A model generated the notes under the pieces. That model ran no database searches. It was not told the origin of the DNA and worked only from the letters and a program-made list of their open reading frames with translations. Below, piece after piece: positions 1 to 12,000 of a stretch of DNA of 64,000 nucleotides; positions within the stretch are counted from its first letter, which is position 1; the number at the start of each line of letters is the position of its first letter. The stretch covers positions 595,852 through 659,851 of the forward strand of contig CAJQUW010013658.1 in NCBI GenBank assembly GCA_907163375.1. Reading direction: 5' to 3'. The position numbers and the translations under genes are program-made. Source of the stretch: Prostheceraeus crozeri (Eukaryota; Platyhelminthes; Polycladida; Euryleptidae).

Positions 1-711
1 TTTTGTAAAGTTGTCATTGATAAGATGATAGAGGTTTTCTGATTTCTAAAGCCAGTGCACTGAGATAATACACCTTCGTTTTCATCATCATGAGAAAATT
101 AGAAGTAGGTACATTTAGTAATACAGGTGACAATTTGCAATTAGGTGTAATAGGATACACCTAGTCTGAAGTGCCTCGCCCTAACACGCGAATTGCGTCA
201 GTCATTAGTATCATGATACTTTCGGAAGCGGAAGCGATCGTCGGGCATCCGCTTCCGCTTCCACACGTATGCGAATTCGATTGCGAATCACGGCGAATTA
301 AATTATTATCCTATGCGCCACCAGTCGTCCTAGCTTCTCACAAGAATTCGCAACAGCTCGCTTAGTTCTTCAAAGTTCGCCAGCTGACGGAGAATTTTTT
401 GAAATTTCACAAGTCACCCCTGTATAAATGAACATGGACTGATGCTGCATGTATGCATGACAAAGTGGCATGTAGGCCTACATCAACGATCTCATTGCCT
501 ATTTTATACAAGCTATCCATGAAGGTGATGATCTCTAAAATCTAGCATCTATTTGTCAGGAATTGAATTCATTTTCAAAGTTAAATTTTTTTTTTAAATT
601 AAAGAACAACACTAATTAGAAGTGATGGAAATCAAAAACCGATCTCATTCTAAAAACTTATTCAGATTAGCATATCTGATGTTCCTTTAACCCTTCTACT
701 TCCTATTTCAG
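1..711 (+). other. intronic stretch, no gene seen
   Basis: This should be the end of the intron before the exon at 712. It closes with a pyrimidine-rich tract and CAG at 709-711. A 64-codon open frame at 171-365 has no recognisable features. No exon, RNA gene or clear repeat was seen. Confidence 0.5.
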
Positions 712-963
712 CAATTCGAGTTCCAGGAGCGGAAGCGAGAATCAGAGAGATTGGCTCTTGAAGTGGATTTGAAAACAATGGATGCTCGGATCGAGACATT
801 AAATTTGCAGTATCAAGACATAAGTCGACGAATGAGTGAAGTTGAGGAGACGAAAACTCAACGACTCAACGAAACTAACCGGTTAATGAGAGAGGAGAGT
901 AAAAATTTGGTGGAGCGACAAAAGAGATCGATCGCAGCATTGAACGCTATTTTGAATTTGTAA
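712..963 (+). CDS. last exon of a coiled-coil protein gene (partial)
   Basis: The exon opens after a good acceptor (cttcctatttcag, AG at 710-711) and runs in frame to a TAA at 961-963. It gives about 83 residues that start QFEFQERKRESER and end AALNAILNL. The stretch is rich in E, K, R, Q and L with heptad-like spacing (LALEVDLKTMDARIETLNLQ), so it is very likely an alpha-helical coiled coil at the C-terminus of a longer protein whose earlier exons lie left of the window. I do not recognise the family. A frame starting inside the exon at TTG 751 is not a real start. No canonical AATAAA was seen soon after the stop. The exon call rests on the acceptor, the uninterrupted frame and the residue composition; the function is unknown. 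Confidence 0.6.
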   Translation, partial: QFEFQERKRESERLALEVDLKTMDARIETLNLQYQDISRRMSEVEETKTQRLNETNRLMREESKNLVERQKRSIAALNAILNL

Positions 964-2096
964 AACAATCGTCCGAAAGATCGAAGTTTCTGCAATCGTT
1001 GCAAGTATTTGGCCGCACTAGGCTTGAAGTCTTCTTGTTGCGACTTATCTTCCTCAAAACAATATATTTGCAGTGCATATTCATATATTCTTTCAACTGC
1101 TTCGAACCTGTACATAATAGTTGCTATATGAGGCCAGAAGGACAGGAAAATGTAGAAATTTGCCCGCCTAGATTCATAGAATAGTTTCTCTTCTAAATCG
1201 ATGGTAAATATTCCACAACCAAAATGATTACCCGCATATTTCCATGAAAATGTATCTCAAAATGGATAAAAATTATTGCCCTGCGACATTCTTCATAACA
1301 TGGCAGTTTACCGAACAGATTTAGAATATAATGTATTCTTTGCATTATGCAAATATTGCAAATGTGACGAATCGCATCGTTAGCTGTGAGTCAATCATAA
1401 AATTTTAGTGATAAGTATAATGCGTATGGAGAAAAGGATGAAAGCTATAGATGTATTTGTATATTGTATATGTGTGCTTATTTGTATATTCTTGATCTTA
1501 CTAATGAAAAACGTAGCTGCCCAATATTTCGGCTGTTACAGCCGTCTTTAGGGGTTAATTAATAATAATAATGGTGCATTCCATAACAATGTAAAAATGC
1601 TGTTATGCAGCTTATGTTTGAGGACGGGGTGGTTAAATTACGAATGTGGAAAACGTAGCAATGGCTGTGAGAAGCAATAACATGCTACTTGATAACAGTC
1701 AAGTTTACAAAAATGTCTGAAGTCTGTCTTGTGAAGCTTGGTCATAAAAACACTTCTTCTATGATACGCTCGATCAATCCTTATCTACCAAATCTTAATC
1801 AACTGAAGCTGGCTGTAATTCGAAATGTTGGGCAGTTGTTACGAGTTTCTCAATGGCTAGGACTTATTGCAACTTCGGCTTTATTTCTGCATATGTATTA
1901 AGGTATCACTAAGTTTTGAGTATTGCCTAACTTACAGCTGATCTTATGATTCTTAACTGTCCAACATCTTAAAATTTAGTTTGAAATTGCAGTGAAGAAG
2001 ATAGCCTATTACGAATGCGATCTGCATAAAATTATTTCGTGAAGGAAAAGTCATGACAGATATTTCAATTTTATATGAATGACTTTGCTGCTGATA
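964..2096. other. 3' UTR/intergenic, no further gene seen
   Basis: The first few hundred bases are probably the 3' UTR of the coiled-coil gene. A short (ATA)n run lies near 1560-1570. The minus strand at 1520-1554 holds a GGCTG/CAGCC hairpin followed by GAAA, which faintly resembles a hammerhead core. No open frame here looks real. Confidence 0.4.
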
Positions 2097-2840
2097 GTCC
2101 GGGAGCCAGCGTGAAGTTGTGCAGGGAACGAGGTAGTACATAAAACTTTCACATAGCATAGTACACCTCTAACCTACTGCAAAACTTCGCGTCTGCCGGA
2201 TCAGATCATTTGCTTTTCAGAAATAGAGAGGATAACACAATCCTATGTATTTCCAGTGGTAAAATTGTGACATTTAAGGTGTTGACTCCATTTTTTCGAA
2301 TTTTTGCTCATAAAAGTTACACAAATTGGTATTTTGTTGAACTGGTTATTATAGAAATCATCTACAGATCATGATCTTTCAAATGAGTCATCATTCAGTG
2401 ACAGAGGATGAAGTAAAAAGTACAAACAGACACTTTTCGTTAAAGTATATCAACAATTTTCCTGAAATTTCTATGTTAAAATTTGCAGTTACACCAACGG
2501 GAAGTGTCTGTTTGTACTTTTTACTTCATCCTCTGTCACTGAATGATAACTCATTTGAAAGATCATGATCTGTAGATGATTTCTATAATAATCAGTTCAA
2601 CAAAATACCAATTTGTGTAACTTTTATGAGCAAAAATTCGAAAAAATGGAGTCAACACCTTAAATGTCACAATTTTACCACTGGAAATACATAGGATTGT
2701 GTTATCCTCTCTATTTCTTAAAAGCAAATGATCTGATCCGGCAGACGCGAAGTTTTGCAGTAGGTTAGAGGTGTACTATGCTATGTGAAAGTTTTATGCA
2801 CTACCTCGTTCCCTGCACAACTTCACGCTGGCTCCCGGAC
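2097..2840. mobile_element. palindromic (foldback) DNA element, very young
   Basis: Two arms of 339 bases (2097-2435 and 2502-2840) are reverse complements, with only about four or five mismatches seen by eye, around a 66-base centre. The ends read GTCCGGGAGCC and its complement, and each is bordered by TA (2095-2096 and 2841-2842), which would fit a TA target-site duplication. No protein is encoded. A related but diverged element lies at 50512-51227 and shares the GTCCGGNAGCC ends and the gcagggaacgagg motif near them. The near identity of the arms means recent arrival or ongoing arm-to-arm gene conversion. It is probably a non-autonomous DNA transposon with very long inverted repeats; the superfamily is not established. 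Confidence 0.8.
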
Positions 2841-5716
2841 TATGAAGCGGAATTTCATTTTACTGATCCTCTACAGATTCACATAGATATGCGGAGCATC
2901 CATCACCCACTCAAATAAAGTCCACAAATGACAGACGATCAGCATGAAACATATCAGTCCCATGCAACAAGACTGTTTCACTCCTAATTCTCCGTGCCAC
3001 GGCATGCTGAACATATGTAAATATTAAATGCGGAATCTATTTGAATTAACCTCCCTAATTTCTTAAGAGGCTAGAGTGCAGTATGATCCGTCATCGGAAA
3101 GTGTCATTTATCTATAGATCGAAGTCGATAAATGACCCCATGGTTGTTTGATCTTCATCTATCCTGCATCCAATACTAATTTGACAATTTCTTCAAACTG
3201 ATCAATGTGGAGTTTCGGGCATACGTGAGACTGATTGTAAAGATAGTCATCGAATAATTGGCTTCTACTTTGACTTGAAGTTACAGTTTTGCGATGTCAT
3301 GCTCAAATTGTTCTGACAGTATCAAATTCAAACTGTCGTGAGTTGCGATTGCGATGTTAGAATGTGTAAATATTGTGTTTGAATACGTTCAGAAGAAGTA
3401 ACATATCGATGTTCATCATTTAAAGGCACCAATTACTTGCATGAACTTTAGCGTCCTGATGTATGTAAATATGGATTTCTGATGTAAATCTGTTCTTTTG
3501 AGCAATTTTATCAACTTTCGTCTTGAGCGGCCTCAAAGAGAAGAAAGTTAATCAAATTGCACTATCTTCCGAGCAAACTGAAAAAATTATTTGACCGAGC
3601 GTTTCTCTAGGCACCTGTACATAATCAAATAAAATTATTTCATGATTTGTCGTTTTTCAATCATCGTTATATATGGGCCATCTGAGAATGAGATGTAAAA
3701 ATTACGCAGAACTTCAACGATTTTACAACGACACAGGAAGATCAGAATATTGTTTGCAGTGTAGGATTGTAAACTGAAGACATTCATGGACACAAAAGGA
3801 CGGCCTTCACATCTATTATAATTATGCAACGAAGTTACCCTTGAATTTGGATGAATGCCGTAGCCGAGTTAGTTATGTGTTTTATCACCTCACCATGCAG
3901 ACTGTGTATTTGTAATCATGTGATGCAGCATCTTTAAGATTATAGATAAGTCAATTGCGGCTATTGAGCGTGCATTATCTGAGATTAGCGCATTGATTGA
4001 GACTTAATTAGAACAGACCTCATCTCTCAAGGAAGAAGGGTGTCGTGTTTCTGGATGTCATTGTAGACAAGATCACAAATTAAACTGATTTCATCGGAGA
4101 ACTTTTGCATCTGGATCGAAAGAATTTCAACTACGATATATATTAAGTCGATTCTGCAATCGTTGATGTCATGAATCTTGAGGCACTAGGTCGAGCTACG
4201 AGGGCATTCGCATGGAGTAAATTTATAACTATTTTGACAGGTGCCCTCGAAGGTGTGTAAAAACTAATAGCCCATCTCATTGGCCTTGCTGAGATTCCAT
4301 CAAAAATCGAAAGAACCACATGCCTAAGACAAACGGAGGCACTTTTGAATGGAAGAATCGGCCACACGTCTCGTCCGCACGCTATGCTCGACTACTTCGA
4401 CACGGAAGTACGCAGTTGATATTTTCATGTTTACAACTGACTTCGCTGATAAATTGATTTACAAGCAATCAAAACGAATGATTGATCAACTTGAAAATGT
4501 CTTAGAATCATTTCTTTAAAACTGTGAACTTTTAGGATAACTGATTCACGCTTAGGCTACATTTTTTTATAAATTTAAAATGTCCTCTCACATTTTAGTC
4601 TGGTACCTAGCCACATTTGCTCATGTATGAGTTACTTATCATTTGATAATTGCACGCTGCAGTTTGCGTTCTCGTAAACACGATAGCCTAATAAGGTAAA
4701 ACCCAAGTTTTATTGCTAACTGTATTTCGCATCAAATTGCACAAAGTGTATAAAATCATGACAGTGGACAAATCAGTGTATTGTATATTATGTACAAACA
4801 AGCAGTAACAAAATTATATACAGTAAGATAAGGCTGCAGACTCTTTATGACAACACTATCTAAACGTAGACAAAATTATTGGAATGATATTATTTTCTCT
4901 GATATCAAAAATTCAACTATTTAAGTAGAAGGGCAATTGTTGAAATATTTTAGCCACTACTGTAGAATGAGCGCTCATCAAGCGACATTTCAAAATCATA
5001 TGGAGACCAACATCTCGTACGTAAAGGTATACACCTATATTGCGTAAAAACATCACGCAAGCGTTGATGTACGACAAACCCATCAACGTAAAATTTACCT
5101 TGATGTAACTGTACTATACATGTGTATAGAAAACATGATTGTCCACGGAAAGTACTTTAACTTAGAAATTACATCACGCAGGGAATTTCTGGTATGATCT
5201 GATATGTTATCCTTGCTATTCAATAAGCAATTTCATTAAGTATACTTTATGAAGCAAATTTCCCTCAGTATACAGCACAAATTTGTGACAAAAATCTTTA
5301 CTAATCTGATAGCACATTCGATACATTTGATGAAAAATAACATTTAGTAAAATTGATTAAAAAATCAACAAAATAAAATATAAAGAAGGACGGAAACACG
5401 AAAATCAGAGTACGACACACCTCTATCATCAATTGACGAGGAACTACAAATTCTCTTGCTGAAGCTTGTGACCTTGAAAGCAGATACTGATCAAAGATTG
5501 ATTATTGTATGCCGTTGAAACGAAACAATACTATCATCAGGACAACTCGCCTGTCATAAATTACCCTGATCACACACTTTTGTTTTGATATTATATCTGA
5601 AAATATGGTCTTCATCTAACTGATGTGGCTCAAGAAATAGTTAAATCGGCCGGTGTGAAATGTTTTGATAACAAGGTTCTATTTCCTAGCTCTTCATATA
5701 GATGATAGTGTGGTCG
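2841..5716. other. intergenic; contains the probable 3' UTR of the PP2A subunit gene
   Basis: No coding region is supported. On the minus strand, downstream of the PP2A subunit stop, the first AATAAA noted is at 4708-4713 (TTTATT on the plus strand), which would give a 3' UTR of about 1 kb. An open frame at 4143-4367 on the minus strand was not recognised. Confidence 0.35.
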
Positions 5717-7510
5717 TCAGTAACGTTTCGAAAAACCATCACTTCCAGAACGTCTACTAGGCATATCAATTCCCATAGCATCTAATAAATGCTCGTCTGA
5801 TCCACCAGACTCGCCATATCCACCGCGATCATTGTCGTCCTCAGGAACATAATCGTCCTCGTAAAAGTAATCATCCTCAGCACCATTGTTTTCCTCTGCC
5901 ACCAGAAGATCGTAGGCTTCAGCAGCATAACGTTCCCAGTCAGTCGCACTTCGACCTTCTTCGATGTCTTTGAGATTTGAGAAGGGATCACGCTGTTCAC
6001 GTTCCATAAATTTACTAAGATTAAAGAATGTATCGAAGAAAACATTAGCCATCTTGCAACGTTTCAAGTCCGACAACCGAATGCAATTCGGAGTTTTAGG
6101 CTTCACCATATCCAGCATTTGGCAAATGCAATCGTCAAACAGAATCTGGTCTTGAATACCGAATTCCGTCATCCGATCCAGCTGTTCCGTATAAAAGTAC
6201 TCAAGCTCATACATGGATAAAATGCCATCACCATCGATATCCAAGCAACGAAACCAATATTCTACACTTCGAGGATGCCGTTTGTCTTCTTCGGCAATGA
6301 GAAACCAAACGAACTCTGGATAGCTCATTCGACTGGACTTACTATTACCTCGAGTAACAGCACCACTAAAAATCCGATCAATCATCCTGCTGGAAATTGA
6401 ATAACTGTTGTGCCGTGCAAGATCTGCTTTGCTGATGAAGAGATCATGATCTGTATCCAATTCCCAGAATTTGCAATAGATCACGTAAAAATGCTCGTAA
6501 GAAAAGTAATCAGTCACGAGATTGATATCCTCAATTTCTTGCAAGGAAGCAAGAACTGATAAGAAATTACTTCTGTTCAATTCCGAAGCAGTTATATGTC
6601 CACTCCAAGAGGAATTTACACAGAAAAATATTCTAGAAATCACTGTGTGAACATACCGGGAATGAAATTCAGGAGAATCCTGTAGGAATGATAGACCAGA
6701 ATGCGTATCAATCACATCCTGTATCAGCGATATGAAATCTTCATGTGTCAGACTTGTTCGCTGACACTTCGTAATAAGTGCGATGAATTTGGAGGCAAGA
6801 TTATGATAGTTACCGGTTATTTTAGACCACATAATCCTGAATGCATCGCGAGTAACAGGCTTAGTTTCTCCGCCGCCAGCAGCACTAAACAAAGGCTGCT
6901 TCCAATACAGAGGTAATCCACATGCCTCTGCCAATTTGGAAGCGTCAGATTTTCGCACAACATTACTTTCAAGCTTATCGAACAAAGTCATCGCTTTTCG
7001 AAATTCATCGTCTGTCTGTTCTTTAGACTTCGGCCTGCCAGCAGGGAAGAAAAAAGTTGGAATTATCTCACGACTGTTAATTCGTTGAGATTTATTTGAA
7101 GATTTAGTACGACGGGGATGCTTTATAGAGTTATGAGAATCATTGTCCATCGAATCGTCGTCCTTCAGTTGATTATCTTTATTGTTAAGTAAGGAACGCG
7201 GAGTGATGTTTTCTTTTCCTTCCTTCCGCATTTTGTTATTAACTCCACCAGATAGACTTCGTCGGGGAGATCGCGGACTAATAGCTTTGTTTGGAGGCTG
7301 AGGGACTTGAGGCCCGATCTGGCCTCGTGGTGACAAGAAATTTGGACTGGCCGCCGGCCTCGGTGGAGATACTGCAAGCATATCATTGACGGAATCCCCA
7401 TTCTTCAGTTGCTGAAGATTCTCCTTTAAAACCGCCTGAGTATTTGGATCCGTTAACCAGCGAAAGTACAACTCCTCCACCTTCTTTCGCAGCAGCGGTT
7501 GCAAGGACAT
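5717..7510 (-). CDS. PPP2R3: PP2A regulatory subunit B'' (PR70/PR72 family)
   Basis: A 597-residue uninterrupted frame. The N-terminus (MSLQPLLRKKVEELYFRWL) matches the start of vertebrate PPP2R3B-type subunits. A low-complexity S/P/R-rich linker (about 45-145) leads into the conserved core that begins near IIPTFFFPAGRP (149-160). Two canonical EF-hand loops are visible at about 352-363 (DTDHDLFISKAD) and 424-435 (DIDGDGILSMYE), as expected for B'' subunits, which bind the PP2A A/C core and use calcium in substrate selection. The tail (about 540-570) is acidic. Length is close to human PR70 (575). The ATG at 7508-7510 is supported by the family N-terminus and by a 5' UTR splice acceptor 18 bases upstream. 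A single-exon coding region is unusual for this family, but the gene is not a processed copy by its intact frame and upstream splice site. Whether it is PPP2R3A- or B-like cannot be settled here. Confidence 0.93.
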   Translation of the reverse strand: MSLQPLLRKKVEELYFRWLTDPNTQAVLKENLQQLKNGDSVNDMLAVSPPRPAASPNFLSPRGQIGPQVPQPPNKAISPRSPRRSLSGGVNNKMRKEGKENITPRSLLNNKDNQLKDDDSMDNDSHNSIKHPRRTKSSNKSQRINSREIIPTFFFPAGRPKSKEQTDDEFRKAMTLFDKLESNVVRKSDASKLAEACGLPLYWKQPLFSAAGGGETKPVTRDAFRIMWSKITGNYHNLASKFIALITKCQRTSLTHEDFISLIQDVIDTHSGLSFLQDSPEFHSRYVHTVISRIFFCVNSSWSGHITASELNRSNFLSVLASLQEIEDINLVTDYFSYEHFYVIYCKFWELDTDHDLFISKADLARHNSYSISSRMIDRIFSGAVTRGNSKSSRMSYPEFVWFLIAEEDKRHPRSVEYWFRCLDIDGDGILSMYELEYFYTEQLDRMTEFGIQDQILFDDCICQMLDMVKPKTPNCIRLSDLKRCKMANVFFDTFFNLSKFMEREQRDPFSNLKDIEEGRSATDWERYAAEAYDLLVAEENNGAEDDYFYEDDYVPEDDNDRGGYGESGGSDEHLLDAMGIDMPSRRSGSDGFSKRY

Positions 7511-7527
7511 TATTCCCCGTGCATTAA

Positions 7528-7530
7528 CTG
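7528..7530 (-). other. splice acceptor in the 5' UTR of the PP2A subunit gene
   Basis: On the minus strand the sequence ttttttcttccag ends at 7528, followed by 17 bases of leader and then the ATG at 7510. It is a strong acceptor with a long pyrimidine tract. It implies at least one non-coding 5' exon at higher coordinates, which I could not locate. Confidence 0.6.
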
Positions 7531-8520
7531 GAAGAAAAAATTCTCAAATTAGCTAAAAATAAATGACAATTTTTATTGCGCTATCTTAACAACATAAAAA
7601 GAATGACCTGACTTGGGTTATTGGTCAAAATAATCTTCTTACAAAAATGGTCCAACAAATAGCTCCAGGTAAAGCTTTGAAATAAAATTCAAATTACAGG
7701 AACGCTCTTTTCAACATCTTAAACCTAAGTATCGTTAATTTTTTTCCGGAAAGCAATTGCCTCTTGTAGTTCGTGAAGAAGGTCTAAGTAAGCCTACACT
7801 GAAGCTCTAAGAGGTAATCGACTTTGAGACGAACAGGTTAACAGAAACTAAGGTGATAGATATTTTTATGAGCGTCTCGGTTATTGGAATTTAACTTTGA
7901 GACTTCCATGGAGCAACTTCATCAAGATCATTTTAACTTTATACCAGATGAGCTATTTGCAACTAATCAGAGCGATTAAAACTCATGAATGACAAAATAT
8001 AGAGCTTTCAATCACAATATTCAATAAACGTTCTCGCTTGATGCAGCATGTGCATTTGAAATGATAAACTCAAGCACTCAACATCAATGGAGCATCAAAT
8101 TTATACTACAACGGACAAATATTCACTTTTATAGGGGAAGTGTGCAATGCAACTCATAAATCCATTGTTGCTGAGACTACAATGGATGACATCCATTTTC
8201 TAGAATAGTCTCAGATTGACTCAAATCAATGATCATTTCCATACAAATTCAGCACACAAATTCAACACACAAGGACAAATTCAGCTCGATATTTCTTGGA
8301 ATTTGAATTATGAAGGAGAACTCATATCAATACCAGTTTCACAGATAATGCAAAGATGAACAGTGGTACACTCGTGCTTCAATGATAGTACACAGTCAAA
8401 TCAAACATGCTTATACACAGGTTGAACTATATGCTCTCCCTTTATTTAAGGAAAGTTGAAAACAATGTATGTACAGGAAATTTTGCTTGCACGTATCGGG
8501 TCCCGACCCTTAATCAACGA
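7531..8520. other. upstream/5' intron of the PP2A subunit gene, no gene seen
   Basis: Probably intron or promoter-side sequence of the PP2A subunit gene. It is AT-rich, with no long frame and no recognised repeat. Confidence 0.35.
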
Positions 8521-8592
8521 GAAGCGCTTTATTAATCTGCAGCAGACAGTTAAATACATTAAACTGTCTGCTGCAGTTTTATAAAGCGCTTC
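8521..8592. repeat. compact inverted repeat (hairpin)
   Basis: Arms 8521-8551 and 8562-8592 are near-perfect reverse complements (gaagcgctttattaatctgc... against ...agttttataaagcgcttc) around a 10-base loop. It could be a small MITE end pair or a structured RNA. No protein or tRNA features are attached. Confidence 0.6.
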
Positions 8593-8865
8593 CCGACATG
8601 ACAAAGTTAACTGCTTTGTGAATAATAATCGTTTGATCTAAATTCAATATGAGATATTTCATACTTGAACTGAAGAAATTGATAAGTTAATTGCGCAGCT
8701 TAGCAACTGAGCTGAAATTCTTTGTCAATGATGAAAGTTCTCTAGTGTTTAAGACAACTAACTAAATTGAGTCAATCTACTATCAGATTTAGTTAGTTAA
8801 TACATGAGTTGGAAAGTGTAAAGATATAAGATATGCTAATAAGCTGTGAGAGTAAAAAAACCACC

Positions 8866-9085
8866 GGCACTATGGCCTTGTGGTAGAGTGTTCGCTATGC
8901 GTTCAGCAAACAATGGTTCAAACATTAGTCGGGTCAAACCTAAAACTTTTAAAATATGCACACTCTGCATTCTTGCTAAACACTCAGCACGAAAAGAATG
9001 AGAGTGGTATAAATAACAACCCGGCCACATGGAAGAAAGGCTACGTGGCTAATCTGCTTCCGAGTATAAGCAAAGTTCCTTAATT
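8866..9085 (+). repeat. tRNA-derived SINE, diverged
   Basis: The head looks like a tRNA: an A-box-like tggtagagtg at 8881 and a B-box-like ggttcaaac at 8915. A body follows containing gggtcaaacctaaaact, ctaaacactcagca and cccggccacatgg, an order I recognise from tRNA-headed SINEs of marine invertebrates. It encodes nothing and is diverged enough to be an old copy. No clear tail or target-site duplication was found. Confidence 0.6.
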
Positions 9086-12000
9086 TTATTCTATATGAAA
9101 AAAATAAAAATATATTAGAAATATGTCTTCTGTCAAAATTAAGTACACTGTGGTTAATTGTTGTGTATGCAGGTTGATTTTTTCTCGAAAAACCAACTCA
9201 CACGAGAAAACACTCGATCACCTTCCATAACTTCTTTTAGACGATTGCTGAAACTATCGCCTACCGTTTCATCGCACAGCAGCTTTAGTCAGCGACTCGC
9301 AGGGGTCGTAGGAAAGTTGTTGTTAATTCACTCTCATTGTGAAGATCATCATTGACGTCATCAGGAACTTTTGTATTGATTTTAGGCTCTGATGATGCAG
9401 CTCGGGCGTCTTTGAGTGGATTGATTCAAGTAGTTATAGGCAGACCTTCGATCATATACAATAAAATGGAAACCGAAAAACCTCCAGGGCACACCTTAAA
9501 GAAATTTGTTCCAGCTTACAGCTATCATCCTCTTTTCTTTCACCTACAGTTCCTTGCGGATTCCTCAGGTAATCCGAAAATGATCAGATTCACTTAATTC
9601 ATGCCAAATTAAATCCTCTCATTTATGGGAAAATATTGCCTCGTTCGTTTGCTTCTTCAATTTCTCGTCTGTGTTCACACCGTGTTCTCATTACCGAAGC
9701 AAATGAGAACTCAAGCTGGTCAAATCGCAACATCTCTGTTGAAACCTTGCTAATAGGATTTCTTCAAAAAATCTCAACTTTTTGATCGTCATGCAAGGAC
9801 ATGATAACCTCTTGATGTGGCTTCGGTGATGTAATAAGAGCGTCTTGCTCTTCCATTATTTCGTACCTTAACTTTCAGTAGTCATATCCTTATCAACAGC
9901 GAAGTGAATCATATGCGTAATGGAGCTCAGGACTTCGGGCAGATCAAGCAAACACTGACGCCACAGCTATCAAAGTCACCGAATGCCAAGAGAGTCGTGA
10001 TTCACAGATAAACGATAAAGATAAAAATCGATAGGACCGATTGATTATGTCAGAAATGTTCTGCAGGAGTTGCTGCCAAAAACTTCAACTGACAAAACCA
10101 GTTGACCGCAGTGAACATCCACAATCAAAAAATATGAAGGAAGCACGTGACCATCCGCAACCAATGACACGACGAATTGGAACACTTTATAGCGGGATTC
10201 GAGCACGAAGCGGAACGGAAACGGAGCGAAAAACACCAAAACGAAGAAACGACGCGACGAACAGAGTCCCAGCAATTAAGTGGAACACTTATTGATGGCG
10301 ATAACCAAAACGAACCGATCAAAACAATGGAATATAAATTGAGAACCATGAAAATCATACTCCACTGACGCGAAATCCACCAACGCGAAAGTGCGTTATG
10401 CAAAGTGATATATGTGCAATAGTGGGAAAATACTATGTAGATCCTCTGGCAACTGTTTTATTAAGAGTTCAAAAAGAGCGAGGATTGACCATTGCAATCT
10501 ATTGGGTGGCACTGTTCGAAATTCAGAATAAACAGATCTATCATGTCCACTTTGGACGAACATGATATTTATGAGCCTATAGACTCACTTTGATCTGAAT
10601 AGTGTATAACAAATGAATCCATTTCTACAACTCAAGCATATATATTATTTTGATATCAGATGAAGTCCGCAATAATCAACCAGATGGCGAAAGTATATAA
10701 AATTCGAGTGAACATTTAATTTTAATGAGATTTCGATGAATGCGAGCTAAGTCACTTGAGTCAATGTTGCAGCAATGATGAATGCATGAACGTTGCCAAG
10801 GGTGATGGCGAGATTTTAGAGATTCAAATCAGGTAAAGCTCGATCTTCACACTTTTTCGAAGCACAATCACCTCTCAATTAACTTAACTCGACTTCCTCA
10901 ACGGAATAAACTCTTATTAACTTTTTAATTTTTTTATCCAACCCTACAATATCAGCCGAATACATGTTGATAATTTTACAAAATTTGGCTGTGTTGATCG
11001 CTGATCCGAATTTAGCACGCACTAAAACTATAAATATACCTTCTGCTCTTAAAAATAACTAAAGGAAACTGAGTAGGTAAGGCCACCGCTCTCTGCGGAC
11101 ACCAAAACAAGATCAGCGAAATAGTTGCGCATCATTTATGCTTCCATCGTACTTATCAACATAATATATAATCCCCTTCAATTAGATTGGTCTTAAAGAT
11201 ACACGGCTGTGAATACGCTTCAGGTAGGTAGAGTTTTAATTTAAAAAAAACATTTTTGTTTCCCCAAAAATTTGTTTAACAAAATAGTTTCTCATTGGCA
11301 TTGCTACGTTATCCGCTTTGTTGTAGCTTGACTTCAGTGTTGAGGAAGTAGGATCTTTCCTTATGTTTTTCGGTCCTATTTTGCAACTTGAACATTGAAC
11401 AGGCATGATATTATGCACAGTAACTGTTGAAGTTTAGACCGATAAAGTGAGCGTTCAGAAATGATTCATCTCTACTCTGAAATTGTTAGACCCGAGATTT
11501 CCTACGCTTTTCCAAGAAAATGCCAAATCACATCCAGATTGGTTGTGCATTTGAAGACAGGGGCAATATAATTACGTGCTGATTGGTCCTCGTGAGCTCG
11601 AAATCTCAGTCGCAGGAAAAATCATCGGTTTGTTCTGATATAGATGTTTATGAATCCTCATAGTCAGCAAGTAAATGAATAGTATATTATTACAGCTGAT
11701 GCTTTTTCAATCATCAGTTTCAACAAGATGCACTGGAATACATGATTCGAACAGAACAAGGTGCATGATTGAATCATAAATAACTTACAGAAAGTCATCA
11801 TTGAGTCGTCAATTGCCATCTCATTAACAACCTTGAAATGATCAGTGAGAAAATAGGGAATTTATAAGAAAGTGGCGCTGGGATTCACGGTGGGATATCC
11901 TCTACATTAAAAAGAAGTAAAATTATATTATAAACAGAGTTCAAGGTAAAACATCATCCGCAACGTTACACAAATATTTAATCGATGCCACAGAAGCATT

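Noticed and set aside
1520-1554. Minus-strand GGCTG-TAA-CAGCC hairpin followed by GAAA, hammerhead-like
   Set aside because: The core reads CTAAAGA in place of CTGATGA and stem III is not convincing. Mentioned only in passing.
3846-3935. A tRNA-like beginning (gccgtagccgagttagttatg)
   Set aside because: It resembles an A-box region, but no B box or cloverleaf pairing follows. Too weak for a tRNA or SINE call.
10041-10403. Overlapping open frames on both strands
   Set aside because: Biased composition leaves several frames open at once; none resembles a protein family.
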